Assembly (NCBI GenBank): GCA_034231615.1
Contig: CM067298.1
Span: 1,245,834-1,309,833, forward strand
Length of the DNA stretch: 64,000 bases
Origin: Meghimatium bilineatum
Lineage: Eukaryota > Mollusca > Gastropoda > Stylommatophora > Philomycidae
Reading direction: 5' to 3'
In this document: positions 13,086-23,578 of the stretch, one piece after another
How the letters are laid out: every line of letters starts with the position of its first letter
Numbering within the stretch: the stretch's first letter is position 1
The notes under the pieces: generated by a model
Told to the model about the DNA's origin: nothing
Database searches by the model: none
The model's input: the letters and a program-made list of their open reading frames with translations, nothing else
Program-made: the position numbers and the translations under genes

Positions 13086-13228
13086 TACCCAGGTACAAAT
13101 TATCTTGTAACAAGAGAATGTTACCCAGGTACAAATTATCGCGTGAAAAGATAATGTTACCCAGGTACAAATTATCTTGTAACAAGAGAATGTTACCCAG
13201 GTACAAATTATCTTGTAACAAGAGAATG
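13086..13228. repeat. 36-bp minisatellite, about 4 units
   Basis: The unit contains TTACCCAGGTACAAATTATC followed by TTGTAACAAGAGAATG. One unit has GCGTGAAAAGATAATG instead. Confidence 0.9.
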
Positions 13229-13661
13229 TCCATGTTGTGTCCACATCTTATCTCTTAGATAGTCCATGTGTTGTCAAAAGTTGGTGGTCTCCAGACATAT
13301 AAGAAAGTTGACTGACAGAAGTTTGTGTTTTCACTGACAGAAATTTGTGTTTGCACTGTCTTGTTGGCAACATTTTGTGCAGTAATCATCTTTGTTTCTT
13401 AATCGAAGATTATTTGTCTGTATGTCTTGTATTGATTGTCCTCTCTCCTGCTTCATGCAATTATTGATCTCTCGTCTTATCTGATTAGAAATTTAATGAG
13501 CTTGATGTCATTCAGCAAATAGAATTAGTGGCTCGTGATCGCCAATCAATTTCAAGAAGAAAAGAATCAAATCCCGGGTTTCAAAGTATTGAAAGGGGAG
13601 CTAATAGTAGCAAAACCGTAACCTGCTACACATACCGTTTTATAAATTAGTGAGGCTTCAG
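13229..13661. other. Non-repetitive spacer, nothing recognised
   Basis: I see no supported gene. The right end (CAGTGTCAAACTAATTCGAT, near 13660) is a degenerate start of the 36-bp array that follows. Confidence 0.5.
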
Positions 13662-14824
13662 TGTCAAACTAATTCGATAAAATGTTACAAGTATTATTGA
13701 AGTGTCAATTCGATAAAATGTTACAAGTATTATTGAAATGTCAATTCGATAAAATGTTACAAGTATTATTGAAGTGTCAATTCGATAAAATGTTACAAGT
13801 ATTATTGAAATGTCAATTCGATAAAATGTTACAAGTATTATTGAAATGTCAATTCGATAAAATGTTACAAGTATTATTGAAGTGTCAATTCGATAAAATG
13901 TTACAAGTATTATTGAAATGTCAATTCGATAAAATGTTACAAGTATTATTGAAATGTCAATTCGATAAAATGTTACAAGTATTATTGAAGTGTCAATTCG
14001 ATAAAATGTTACAAGTATTATTGAAGTGTCAATTCGATAAAATGTTACAAGTATTATTGAAATGTCAATTCGATAAAATGTTACAAGTATTATTGAAGTG
14101 TCAATTCGATAAAATGTTACAATTATTATTGAAGTGTCAATTCGATAAAATGTTACAAGTATTATTGAAATGTCAATTCGATAAAATGTTACAAGTATTA
14201 TTGAAATGTCAATTCGATAAAATGTTACAAGTATTATTGAAGTGTCAATTCGATAAAATGTTACAATTATTATTGAAGTGTCAATTCGATAAAATGTTAC
14301 AATTATTATTGAAATGTCAATTCGATAAAATGTTACAAGTATTATTGAAATGTCAATTCGATAAAATGTTACAAGTATTATTGAAATGTCAATTCGATAA
14401 AATGTTACAAGTATTATTGAAATGTCAATTCGATAAAATGTTACAAGTATTATTGAAATGTCAATTCGATAAAATGTTACAAGTATTATTGAAGTGTCAA
14501 TTCGATAAAATGTTACAAGTATTATTGAAATGTCAATTCGATAAAATGTTACAAGTATTATTGAAGTGTCAATTCGATAAAATGTTACAAGTATTATTGA
14601 AGTGTCAATTCGATAAAATGTTACAAGTATTATTGAAATGTCAATTCGATAAAATGTTACAAGTATTATTGAAGTGTCAATTCGATAAAATGTTACAAGT
14701 ATTATTGAAGTGTCAATTCGATAAAATGTTACAAGTATTATTGAAATGTCAATTCGATAAAATGTTACAAGTATTATTGAAGTGTCAATTCGATAAAATG
14801 TTACAAGTATTATTGAAGTGTCAA
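13662..14824. repeat. 36-bp minisatellite, about 32 units, very homogeneous
   Basis: The unit contains AAAATGTTACAAGTATTATT followed by GAAGTGTCAATTCGAT. Only two positions vary repeatedly: GAAGTG or GAAATG, and CAAGT or CAATT. The array is open for over 400 codons on the plus strand (12-residue period MLQVLLKCQFDK). There is no sign of a promoter, an intron or a homologous protein. A degenerate unit reappears at about 15040-15075, beyond the dispersed block, so the block appears to interrupt the array. Confidence 0.96.
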
Positions 14825-14825
14825 A

Positions 14826-15111
14826 AAAATTCTTCTTCTCCTTCTTCAGCGTTCATTCTCAAACTCCCGCTGGATCTCCCTTGTAGCAGGACAACATTCT
14901 CGAACTCCCGCTGGATCTCCCTTGTAGCAGGACAATGACCCTACTAGATTTCCAGCAGGATGTAGTCCAGAGAATGGAAATGCATTGTGCCGCCTTTAAT
15001 TTGCGCCAATGACCCGACATTTCCGTCTTCGGTGGGAAAACAATTCAATAAAATGTTATAAGCGTTAGCTTGGTGTCAGTGTGAAAACAACTCAACAGAA
15101 TAATCAAGTTC
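14826..15111 (+). repeat. Dispersed block, copy A, with flanking 35-bp motif
   Basis: The block begins with TTCTTCTTCTCCTTCTTC, followed by CTCAAACTCCCGCTGGATCT and TTGTAGCAGGACAA. That segment is duplicated in tandem (two units of about 42 bp). It ends with TTTCCAGCAGGATGTAGTCC and a stretch containing ATTTGCGCCA and CGTCTTCGG. Related blocks lie at 16613-17228 and 52766-52915. At 15077-15111 lies a 35-bp motif (CAGTGTGAAAACAACTCAAC, ending ATAATCAAGTTC) whose reverse complement matches 16613-16647 at 31 of 35 positions. No coding content was recognised. It could be a SINE or a non-autonomous DNA element. Confidence 0.6.
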
Positions 15112-15175
15112 AAGTCACAAACATAAACATATGAAAATACTCTGAAATTGAAAACACATTGCATCTAGTCTAAAT

Positions 15176-15409
15176 CAGTGTTTTCCTACCTTTTTTTTTT
15201 ATCTTGCTCAACCTGTCTTTCTAAAATTCGGACCTCCCCCCTCCACCCACTATGTAATATATAGGCCTACATATTTTTGTATATTCAAAAATTGTACTAT
15301 TCCTCCTTGAATCCTCCCCCCCCCCCTTGAACAAGTAAATTGCCGCCCTGAAGAATCAATTTGCCCCCCCCCCCCTGTGGGGCGTGGGCCCTACGCTGGA
15401 GGAACAATG
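15176..15409. mobile_element. Non-autonomous hAT-type element (MITE), 234 bp
   Basis: An 8-bp direct repeat GTCTAAAT flanks the element at 15168-15175 and 15410-15417, the duplication size made by hAT transposases. The left end is CAGTGTTTTCCTACC and the right end, reverse complemented, is CATTGTTCCTCCAGCG. These are imperfect terminal inverted repeats of the usual hAT look. The interior has a T run and three C runs (near 15228, 15316 and 15364), typical of short hAT derivatives. There is no transposase frame. Confidence 0.8.
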
Positions 15410-15417
15410 GTCTAAAT

Positions 15418-16612
15418 GCTCACAAGATCGTTGCGAATCTCCGGGAATAACCCAGCTTACTTTTCATCGTGTCGTCTGCAAAAGATGGAAGTGCCAGATA
15501 GCTTGGTGGGGGGGGGGGGGAGAGTAAGCCGAGCTGGGCTCCAGTATAAGCCTATAACTCTCAAAGTAAACAGGACTTCATTTGTGACATTTTTTTTATT
15601 ATTATCGTAGTTTTCGTTGACCACTATTAATATACTTGGAGTTAACTTGCCAAAGAAGGCAAGGTCAAGCAACAAAATGTACGGAAATAATTACAAAATG
15701 CGCCTTTTATGTCGTGCTTACTTTCTGTTGAGATGTCTTATATTAGTGTCAATGGTGACGGCTTCTGTTGACATGACTTATACTACCGTAAGTGGTCACG
15801 GCTGATAAATCCCACACGGTTTTACATAAGGAAATCCACTACGCCCAATAAACAGATGTAAATATTAATTATGGAAATGAAAAAAAAAATTAATGTTCGT
15901 TTTCCTGTTAATGAGTGCAAGGAAATAAAGTTCGCTTTTCCATAGCTGTCGCCGCGACGTGTACAGGAAGAATTTCTTTATTGCATCTCAGAGACAAAAA
16001 TTGTTATCCCTCATGATGATGATGATGATATTGATGTTTCTCTTTCACAATCGAAGATGTGCACGGTATGAAAAAACAATAAATGTGATGAACACGTAGA
16101 AAAACAGCACAACATTTGTGATTGTCTAATTTGTTTTGTGAGTTCGTAGATGTCCGATAAGTCCGATTCGTGGCAAGAAAGATCTATTGCAGTGCATGCA
16201 GGAGTGTAGAGGGTTTGGAGTAGGAGAGTTTTCGGATTTGTCCTTCCGTCTCCTTCGCTTGTACATTTCCCGCAGTGTTCTCGAAATTCAGAAGTAAATA
16301 TTAAATTCAAATTCCCTTTTTAAAAAAAATCCTAATGAAAATTTAGTTAGCGCAGATCGCAGAAGCGTGTTCAGTCTTCTGTGGATAAGCTTACGTCCAT
16401 CAGCGTAACACCGTTGCTCAAGGCATACATGGTTTTAGCTTATAATATAAGCAAGGAAATGTACACGAAATCTGCCACACTCCCATCTTTAACAGGTAAC
16501 ACGCTGAACAGTAAGCCGGCTCATCATAAAGATTCGCAACGGTCAGCATTGGACTGATCTAATTTTTATTTCAACATATAGCTTAATTTCAGATATTTTA
16601 TGCTTGTGGCTT
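15418..16612. other. Non-repetitive region, nothing recognised
   Basis: Short open frames (for example 15416-15610 plus, 15617-15805 plus and 16011-16310 minus) show no domain. There is a GAT microsatellite at about 16014-16036 and a G run near 15510. No RNA gene or element end can be supported. Confidence 0.45.
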
Positions 16613-17228
16613 GAACTTGATTATTTTATTGAATTGTTTTGACACTGCACGTTATAACATTTGTGGTATGTGATCATCTTCATTTTCGTCTTCATCGTGC
16701 TTTCTCAAACTCCCACTGCATCTGTCTTACAGCATGGCAACGTTGCTATTAGATTTCTCAAACTCCTACTGCACCTGTCTTACAGCATGACAACGTTACT
16801 ATTAGATTTCTCAAACTCCTACTGCACCTGTCTTACAGCATGACAACGTTACTATTAGATTTCTCAAACTCCCACTGGATCTGTCTTACAGCATGACAAC
16901 GTTACTATTAGATTTCTCAAACTCCCACTGGACCTGTCTTACAGCATGACAACGTTACTATTAGATTTCTCAAACTCCCACTGGACCTGTCTTACAGCCT
17001 ACTATTAGATTTCTCAAACTCCCACTGCACCTGTCTTACAGCCTACTATTAGATTTCTCAAACTCCCACTGGACCTGTCTTACAGCCTACTATTAGATTT
17101 CTCAAACTCCCACTGGACCTGTCTTACAGCCTACTATTAGATTTCCAGTAGTTGTAGTCCATAAAATGGAAATGATTTGTATCGCAGTTATTTGCGCCAC
17201 TGGCTCATCACACCCAGAGCCGTCTTCG
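16613..17228 (+). repeat. Dispersed block, copy B, with internal 53/44-bp minisatellite
   Basis: A 35-bp motif at 16613-16647 (GAACTTGATTATTTTATTG, ending GACACTG) opens the copy. A CTTC-rich stretch (16676-16695) and CTCAAACTCCCACTG follow. The CTCAAACTCC segment is then expanded to about nine tandem units. The first units are 53 bp (with CTGTCTTACAGCATGACAAC), and the later ones are about 44 bp after loss of ATGACAACGTT. The block ends with ATTTCCAGTAGTTGTAGTCC, TTTGCGCCA and CCGTCTTCGTCG, as in copy A. The 45-bp minisatellite begins at once. Confidence 0.65.
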
Positions 17229-17545
17229 TCGTTGTGATATTTTATGAATTGATTAATGATTGATTATAAACCGACGGTGTGATATTTTATGAATTGATTA
17301 ATGATTGATTATAAACCGACGGTGTGATATTTTATGAATTGATTAATGATTGATTATAAACCGACGGTGTGATATTTTATGAATTGATTAATGATTGATT
17401 ATAAACCGACGGTGTGATATTTTATGAATTGATTAATGATTGATTATAAACCGACGGTGTGATATTTTATGAATTGATTAATGATTGATTATAAACCGAC
17501 GGTGTGATATTTTATGAATTGATTAATGATTGATTATAAACCGAC
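17229..17545. repeat. 45-bp minisatellite, 7 identical units
   Basis: The unit contains GTGTGATATTTTATGAATTG, ATTAATGATTGATTATAAAC and CGACG. The seven copies look identical to the eye, which indicates very recent amplification. The segment ATATTTTATGAATTG resembles the inner part of the 35-bp motif at 16613-16647. Confidence 0.95.
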
Positions 17546-17734
17546 GACTCTGTGGAAATCACTTATGCACTCAGTCTTTTAGGCAAATATCGTATGCATT
17601 TGATAGTTCCAGTTTCTCACCTTGTTTGAAGAAATTCCTCATTCTGCCCCTTTGATACCAAGTGCCCCTCTGATACCAAGTGCGACCTGTGACACAATAC
17701 CACATCGCATCCTAAATGCATCATTTACAGTAGC

Positions 17735-18285
17735 GTCTGTACTAGGACGTTATTAGTCGTCTGTACTAGGACGTTATTAGTCGTCTGTACTAGGACGTTA
17801 TTAGTCGTCTGTATTGAGACGTTATTAGTCGTCTGTACTGTGGCGTTATTAGTCGTCTGTACTAGGACGCTATTAGTCGTCTGTACTAGGACGTTATTAG
17901 TCGTCTGTACTGGGACGTTATTAGTCGTCTGTATTGAGACGTTATTAGTCGTCTGTACTGGGGCGTTATTTGTCGTCTGTACTGGGACGTTATTAGTCGT
18001 CTGTACTGGGACGTTATTAGTCGTCTGTACTAGAACGTTATTAGTCGTCTGTACTAGAACGTTATTAGTTGTCTGTATTGAGACGTTATTAGTCGTCTGT
18101 ACTGGGACGTTATTAGTCGTCTGTATTGAGACGTTATTAGTCGTCTGTACTGGGACGTTATTAGTCGTCTGTATTGAGACGTTATTAGTCGTCTGTACTA
18201 GGACGTTATTAGTCGTCTGTATTGAGACGTTATTAGTCGTCTGTACTAGGACGTTATTAGTCGTCTGTACTGGGACGTTATTCTT
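17735..18285. repeat. 24-bp minisatellite, about 23 units
   Basis: The unit contains TCGTCTGTACTAGGACGTTA followed by TTAG, with recurrent ACTGGGACG and ATTGAGACG types. The plus-strand frame repeats VVCTRTLL. Each unit holds two CpG sites. Confidence 0.94.
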
Positions 18286-19063
18286 TTTGTTTTGCTGTAA
18301 GAAATATAATGTTTATTTGCAGTTCGTGACCATGATGACGTACAACACACATCCTTACGTAGTAAGCATTTTTTTCGTCTTTCCAAAGGATAGTATTATT
18401 GTTTAAATAATAGTATTTCTCTTGGATAGATAATCCTAACACGCGGATGTGGATAATAAGAACACGCGGATGTGGATATTCCTAACACGCGGATGTGGAT
18501 AATCCGAATAAATATCTCTCTAAATGTGTTTAAACACAATTTGATTATGCATTGACCATCACTTGATCCATGCATATTTCCCCCCATCGGACTACTTTTT
18601 TGTATTCATGTGCTGTGATCTCCTGACTTGTACAGCGGGTGTGTGAGAGTTCTTCAATGCACCACTAACTTCATACACTCCCATAACTTGTATGCCTTTA
18701 GAGCATAATTTCCATATTTAATTAAATGGGTGCGTTAGATATCCATGGTTGATTGCATTTCGCATGCTAAATCATCCACTAGGTTTTTATATAGACTTGG
18801 TATACTGTACAAACAAGAATATTGTTAACAGATAATTTCTTGTGCAGTACAGTTTGAGCAAGTTCGTGTTTAGCCCAATAAGCATACTAGGCTGACATGT
18901 CAACAAGAAGACAGAAGGAGTTAACCTATAGTATAACATACCAGTTACTTTACAGTAGGTCCCTACAGGCTGAACTTTCGCGTTTATGCCACAGACCATG
19001 CTTGACTGACGTTTCAACAAGAGGACAGCAAGAGCTGTTGTATAACAGACCAGTTCTTCGTTA
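18286..19063. other. Mostly unique spacer with two small duplications
   Basis: ACACGCGGATGTGGATA occurs three times at about 18440-18505. A diverged direct duplication with CAACAAGAAGACAG or CAACAAGAGGACAG, each followed by a CATACCAGTT or CAGACCAGTT segment, lies at about 18893-19055. No gene can be supported. Confidence 0.5.
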
Positions 19064-19258
19064 ATCTTGCCTTCAGTGGTCTATCTGTAATGTTTGCCTA
19101 CAGTGGTCTATCTGTAAAGCTTGCCTACAGTGGTCTATCTGTAATGTTTGCCTACAGTGGTCTATCTGTAAAGCTTGCCTACAGTGGTATATCTGTAAAG
19201 CTTGCCTACAGTGGTATATCTGTAAAGCTTGCCTACAGTGGTCTATCTGTAAAGTTAA
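19064..19258. repeat. 27-bp minisatellite, about 7 units
   Basis: The unit is AAGCTTGCCTACAGTGGTCT followed by ATCTGTA. Variants AATGTTTGCC and GGTATATC occur. Confidence 0.92.
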
Positions 19259-19329
19259 TAGTAAATTTGTTATGTTGATTATAAGGAGATTGAGGGAAAA
19301 AACTCGGACAACAAAACGGTGTGGGATAG

Positions 19330-19522
19330 AGATTACTAAATAAGTGGTTGTAACAAGGATAAATAGAGGTTACTAAATAGGTGATTGGAACAAGGATAAA
19401 TAGAGGTTACTAAATAGGTGATTGGAACAAGGATAAATAGAGGTTACTAAATAAGGAACGGCAACAAGGATAAATAGATGTTGCTAAATAGGTGATTGGA
19501 ACAAGGATAAATAGAGGTTACT
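19330..19522. repeat. 37-bp minisatellite, left part of an interrupted array, about 5 units
   Basis: The unit contains GGATAAATAGAGGTTACTAA followed by ATAGGTGATTGGAACAA. The array continues at 23579 on the other side of the retrotransposon. The last ten bases here (AGAGGTTACT, 19513-19522) are the target-site duplication. Confidence 0.92.
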
Positions 19523-22500
19523 TCTTCTTCTTCTTCTTTCGTTCACTTGAAACATGTCTATATCTGTAATTCTGTCTCCTTAATAAAACTCACTGTCTTT
19601 TGTAGTTCATACAGTGTCCCATAGAGTTTTGATTCCAGTGTTGTTTCCTCTGGCCAATATGTCTGCCTCAGCGTTTCATGCTCAGAACACTCTTGAAGTA
19701 TATGTTTGGCACTCTGTGCTGCCTGTCCACATGTACACATGGCTGTGTTGCCAATCTTGAACTTTGTATACATGTGACTACGGAGTCGGTTGTGTCCTGT
19801 TCTGAGACGTAGAATTATAACTTGTTCTGGTCTGTTCATAATATGATAGTCATCTTGTGTTGGTGTTTGTGGCTTTCTTATTGACTTGATCATCTGTTTT
19901 TTCTGATGGTAGGTGATTGGTATATCTGGTTGGTCTTCGGCAGCACCTTCCTTAGCCAGTTGGTCTGCTTTTTCATTTCCAGGTATTCCACAGTGAGAGG
20001 GTATCCACTGCATGGTTATCCTGTACTGGTAAGACAATTCACTAAGTAGTTTTTTCAAGTCTGTTAGTTTTTCAGACTGGAGAGCTTGAAGCACTGACCT
20101 TGCATCTGTCAGGAATACCACAGGCTGTAGTTCAGAGTTGGAGCTCAGCAGTTTTTTAGCTGCCACAATAATTGCCTGGATTTCTGCATCATAATTATTG
20201 CAGAATTTTCCTGTCGGTGTTCTGATTGTATCTCTAGGCTTGTGTGGATATTCTATATATACACCTGCACCTCCATTCCTCACGGCATTCTGTGCTGACC
20301 CATCTGTGTATACTCTGACCCATATATCTTGTGGATATTCCTCATCCAGGAAACTGAGGGTGACTGTCCTTCGCTGCACACTGTTCTGTTCGTCCTCGCT
20401 TAGTATTCCTTTCACATGGGTCTGAATGTATATTGGCATTCCATGCCTTTCACTCCACGGGGTTTGTTCTGGTACAGGCCTTAAGGGGCTGTCAACTTCA
20501 GGTAGGTCTGTAAGTTGTCTGCGGAGTCGTTTAGCTTGATGGATAAAGCTGCTTCTTTTCAGTCGTCCCATTGCTAGATTTTGGAATCTTTCCTTCATTG
20601 GATGACTTGGCATACACTGAAACTTTTCTGCCTGAATTAGTACTTTTGTGTCTCTGCGTTCGCCAAGTGTTTGCATTCTTCCCATTTTCTGCATCTCTGC
20701 TATGGGTGTTGATTTCATTGCTCCCAACATTATTCTAAGTGCCTGGTTTTGCACTTTATCTAGATCTTGTAATGTTGTGTTTGATGCAGGACACCACGCA
20801 GCTGAACCATATTCCAGGTGTGGTCTTATGCCTTGCTGGTAAACTTTACTGAGTATATTTCCACTGGCTCCCCATGTGGTTCCACTTAGTTTTCTCAGGA
20901 TAGCTAGCTTCCTCCTGGCTTTTGTTGTTGCTTTGTTTATGTGCTGCTTCCATGTCAGCTTATCATCAAAAGTAACTCCGAGGTATGTGGGTTGTTTGTC
21001 TTCTTTCAAGAGCTCTCCATCTATCTTGATATGACCAGCTTTTTGTTTTGGTGAGAGGGTAAAAAGTGTAGTGCTGCACTTATCTATGTTAATGCTGACG
21101 CACCATCTATTTGCCCATAAGGTTAGGGCATCGATAGCTCTTTGTATTTGTTTAGTGGCCACTGTTGCATGTTCTTCCGTGCACCAGATCACCAGGTCGT
21201 CAGCATACATTGCCACTTTGATCCCGTGTGGTAGTTCAGCAACTAGATCATTGATGTAAACCAAGAAAAGTGTGGGTGACAGGACTCCTCCCTGGGGGAC
21301 TCCATGACGCAGTAGAACTTTCTTGCTCTTGTGACCATCTAATTGTACCCTGGCTCTTCTATTATGCAGGTATGCTTTTACCCATTTGTACATTCTTGAG
21401 CTAACCCTGCAATTTCGCAATTTCTTTAGGAGCCCTTCTTTCCAGACCTTATCAAATGCTTTCCTGAGGTCTATCCATGCTGCTAGTACCAGTTTCTTTT
21501 CTTGGAAGGCATCCTCAATGTCTTGGGAGAGGTAGGTTGCCTGATCTTCAGTAGAGTAGCACTGTCTGAAACCTGCTTGCTGTGATACCAGAAGGTTTTC
21601 ACTTTCAAGGTACCACTGCATCCTAAGATTGATAATGCGTTCCATTGTTTTACATAGACAGCTTGTGAGGCTGATGGGCCTGTAGTTGGAGACTGTGTTG
21701 CCATCTTTTCCTGATTTGAGGAGTGGTATCATTATTGCTTCTCTCCACGCCTGTGGTACATTACCTGTGGACCAGCTTGTGTTAAAGATCTGCAGTAGCT
21801 TTGCTCTTGCTGCAATTCCCAGGTTTCTAATCATTTCATTGGACACTCCATCAGCTCCAGGGGACTTTTTCATTTTCAATTTGGATATTGCATGCTCCAG
21901 TTCTCTCATTGTGATTGGTGCCTCCATGACTTCAGGTATAGGTTCGCCTTGTCCAATGTTTTTCTGGTTCTCTCGAACCTCCTGTTGTTTGTCTGGGCTG
22001 ACTTTGACGTTATTGTCTTCTGCAAAGGAATCTGCAAAGTAATCAGCTGCATGTTTACCTGTTAAAATGTTTCTATCTTTATAAAGTGTGATCCTGGTAT
22101 TTCTCCCTGTACCTTCATCATTTAGTTGTTTTACAAGTTTCCATAATTTCCTAGTATCTCTTTCTAGGTTCAGCGACTCTGTTTTTTCTTTCCAGCTGCT
22201 CCGTCTGGCTTGTAACTTGGCTCTTTGAAATTTAGCCTTTGTTTGCTGATATTTGTTGTGATGTTCTTGGCTAGGTCTGTTCTCAGCCTGCTGTCTAGAT
22301 GTTTCCATCTCATTTTGCAGCTTTTCCAGTTCATCATTCCAGTAGGGTTTGTAGTTTTTGCGTGCCCCCCTGGGTATGGTTTTACTAGCAGCTTGTAGTA
22401 TACATCTATTAAATTCACTCACTGCTCTATTGATGTCTTTGTCCAAGTTCATGTCCTTAGCTAGAACACTGGTTAAATGCTGGTACATTTTCCAGTCTGC

Positions 22501-23578
22501 CCTTTTATAGTTCCACCTAGTGAGCGTGCTGCTGTCCTTGGTAAATTCATTGTGGATTTCCAGAAATACTGGTCTGTGGTCACTACCTCCAAGCTGCTTT
22601 CCAACAACACGTGTGATGTTCCATTCCAAGCCTGGTGAGTGGTATGCCAGGTCTGGTGTAGAGGTGGTGTGCCATGCTCTCGAGTAGAAGGTTGGCGAGT
22701 CTGCTGGCTGGTTAATAAGGATGAGATTATTTTCATCCTGCCAGCTCTCAAGTTCCTCACCTCTCTTGTCGATATGATCGTAGCCCCAGCTCTGAGAGTG
22801 GCTGTTGAAGTCACCACACACCATAAGTCTCTCTTTGTCTGGAATTGTGTCTAGTGCCAATGGTTTATCATTTGGGCAGTAGTAGTTCAGGAGATGGAAT
22901 TCTGCACTGTCTGTTTTTAGGTGGAGCATCTGGTATTCTGCCCCTTCCATATATACTTCAAGCTGACATGCGCTGATATTGTTTTTAACAAGTGTCAGAA
23001 TTCCACCCTTTCGCCTGTCCTTTCTGTCAGACCGGTAGCACTGGTAGCCTCTGATTTTGAAGGCTATGTCGCTGCTGAGGTGTGTTTCTTGGATACAGCA
23101 TATACTAACTTGTTCTTCACTGAGGACATTTTCAAGTTCCAATTTTTTGCTGTATCCATCTCTTTTACTGTTGACACCCTCAGCATTCCAGTGCATTATT
23201 TTTATTGGTCGTTTGTTTGTTTGGCCAGTAGCTCTATTCCCTTGCCTCCTGGCTCCTCGGGGCAATTGAGAAGGACTTCCAGTAACTGAGGTTGGGCCCT
23301 TTCGAGGTATAGGGCCCGGCACCGTCCCTGCCTGAACGTCCGCCACAGGGCAGGCACCATAACGTTTATTAGATGCAGACATGTTTCCATTGTGTTTTAT
23401 GCGTGGCAACCTGATTATCTGTGCGCCTTTTGGCTGGTTGCCTCCGTCTTCAGCACTCTGCTTACTTGGGCCGGACTATGGTCCTGCTCGAGTGGGAGTG
23501 CCCGACCAGTCTTAGTTTCCAGCCTCTGATGGCTAAACTAAGCCCCATCACCACTTCAAGGTTCTGGCCTCGATGGGG
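19523..23578 (-). mobile_element. Full-length non-LTR retrotransposon (EN-RT-RNase H, I/Ingi-like)
   Basis: The element is flanked by the 10-bp direct repeat AGAGGTTACT (19513-19522 and 23579-23588). It lies on the minus strand, with its 5' end at 23578 (starting CCCCATCGAGGCCAGAAC) and its 3' end at the left with a GAA-repeat tail instead of poly(A). The 5' leader is about 170 bp and the 3' untranslated part about 35 bp including the tail. A single open frame fills the element, and no separate gag-like ORF1 is visible. One ORF with APE endonuclease, reverse transcriptase and RNase H places it in the I group in the broad sense (Ingi, Vingi or Nimb-like). The exact clade needs a tree. It interrupts a 37-bp minisatellite. 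Confidence 0.93.
19558..23409 (-). CDS. Retrotransposon polyprotein: APE endonuclease, reverse transcriptase, RNase H
   Basis: The protein would nick target DNA and copy the element's RNA into it by target-primed reverse transcription. An APE-type endonuclease covers about residues 69-290, with WN at 74-75, QETH around E108, GDFN at 199-202 and SDH at 276-278. The reverse transcriptase lies at about 540-830, with NYRPISL, QAGFR, the D of WIDLRKAFD, GVPQGGVLSP and YADD at 735-738. RNase H lies at about 1030-1160, with D1036, E1076, D1102 and D1149. A C-terminal CxC-x8-H-x4-C motif lies at 1225-1241. There are no internal stops over about 1,283 codons. The codon at 23409 is TTG where the sister copy (36458) has ATG. 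The first ATG here is codon 10 (23382), giving 1,274 residues. All catalytic residues I can check are present. Confidence 0.92.
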   Translation of the reverse strand: MPRIKHNGNMSASNKRYGACPVADVQAGTVPGPIPRKGPTSVTGSPSQLPRGARRQGNRATGQTNKRPIKIMHWNAEGVNSKRDGYSKKLELENVLSEEQVSICCIQETHLSSDIAFKIRGYQCYRSDRKDRRKGGILTLVKNNISACQLEVYMEGAEYQMLHLKTDSAEFHLLNYYCPNDKPLALDTIPDKERLMVCGDFNSHSQSWGYDHIDKRGEELESWQDENNLILINQPADSPTFYSRAWHTTSTPDLAYHSPGLEWNITRVVGKQLGGSDHRPVFLEIHNEFTKDSSTLTRWNYKRADWKMYQHLTSVLAKDMNLDKDINRAVSEFNRCILQAASKTIPRGARKNYKPYWNDELEKLQNEMETSRQQAENRPSQEHHNKYQQTKAKFQRAKLQARRSSWKEKTESLNLERDTRKLWKLVKQLNDEGTGRNTRITLYKDRNILTGKHAADYFADSFAEDNNVKVSPDKQQEVRENQKNIGQGEPIPEVMEAPITMRELEHAISKLKMKKSPGADGVSNEMIRNLGIAARAKLLQIFNTSWSTGNVPQAWREAIMIPLLKSGKDGNTVSNYRPISLTSCLCKTMERIINLRMQWYLESENLLVSQQAGFRQCYSTEDQATYLSQDIEDAFQEKKLVLAAWIDLRKAFDKVWKEGLLKKLRNCRVSSRMYKWVKAYLHNRRARVQLDGHKSKKVLLRHGVPQGGVLSPTLFLVYINDLVAELPHGIKVAMYADDLVIWCTEEHATVATKQIQRAIDALTLWANRWCVSINIDKCSTTLFTLSPKQKAGHIKIDGELLKEDKQPTYLGVTFDDKLTWKQHINKATTKARRKLAILRKLSGTTWGASGNILSKVYQQGIRPHLEYGSAAWCPASNTTLQDLDKVQNQALRIMLGAMKSTPIAEMQKMGRMQTLGERRDTKVLIQAEKFQCMPSHPMKERFQNLAMGRLKRSSFIHQAKRLRRQLTDLPEVDSPLRPVPEQTPWSERHGMPIYIQTHVKGILSEDEQNSVQRRTVTLSFLDEEYPQDIWVRVYTDGSAQNAVRNGGAGVYIEYPHKPRDTIRTPTGKFCNNYDAEIQAIIVAAKKLLSSNSELQPVVFLTDARSVLQALQSEKLTDLKKLLSELSYQYRITMQWIPSHCGIPGNEKADQLAKEGAAEDQPDIPITYHQKKQMIKSIRKPQTPTQDDYHIMNRPEQVIILRLRTGHNRLRSHMYTKFKIGNTAMCTCGQAAQSAKHILQECSEHETLRQTYWPEETTLESKLYGTLYELQKTVSFIKETELQI

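Noticed and set aside
20198..23289. Plus-strand open frames inside the retrotransposon (for example 21686-22042, 22921-23289)
   Set aside because: They lie antisense to the intact EN-RT-RNase H frame and show no domain of their own.
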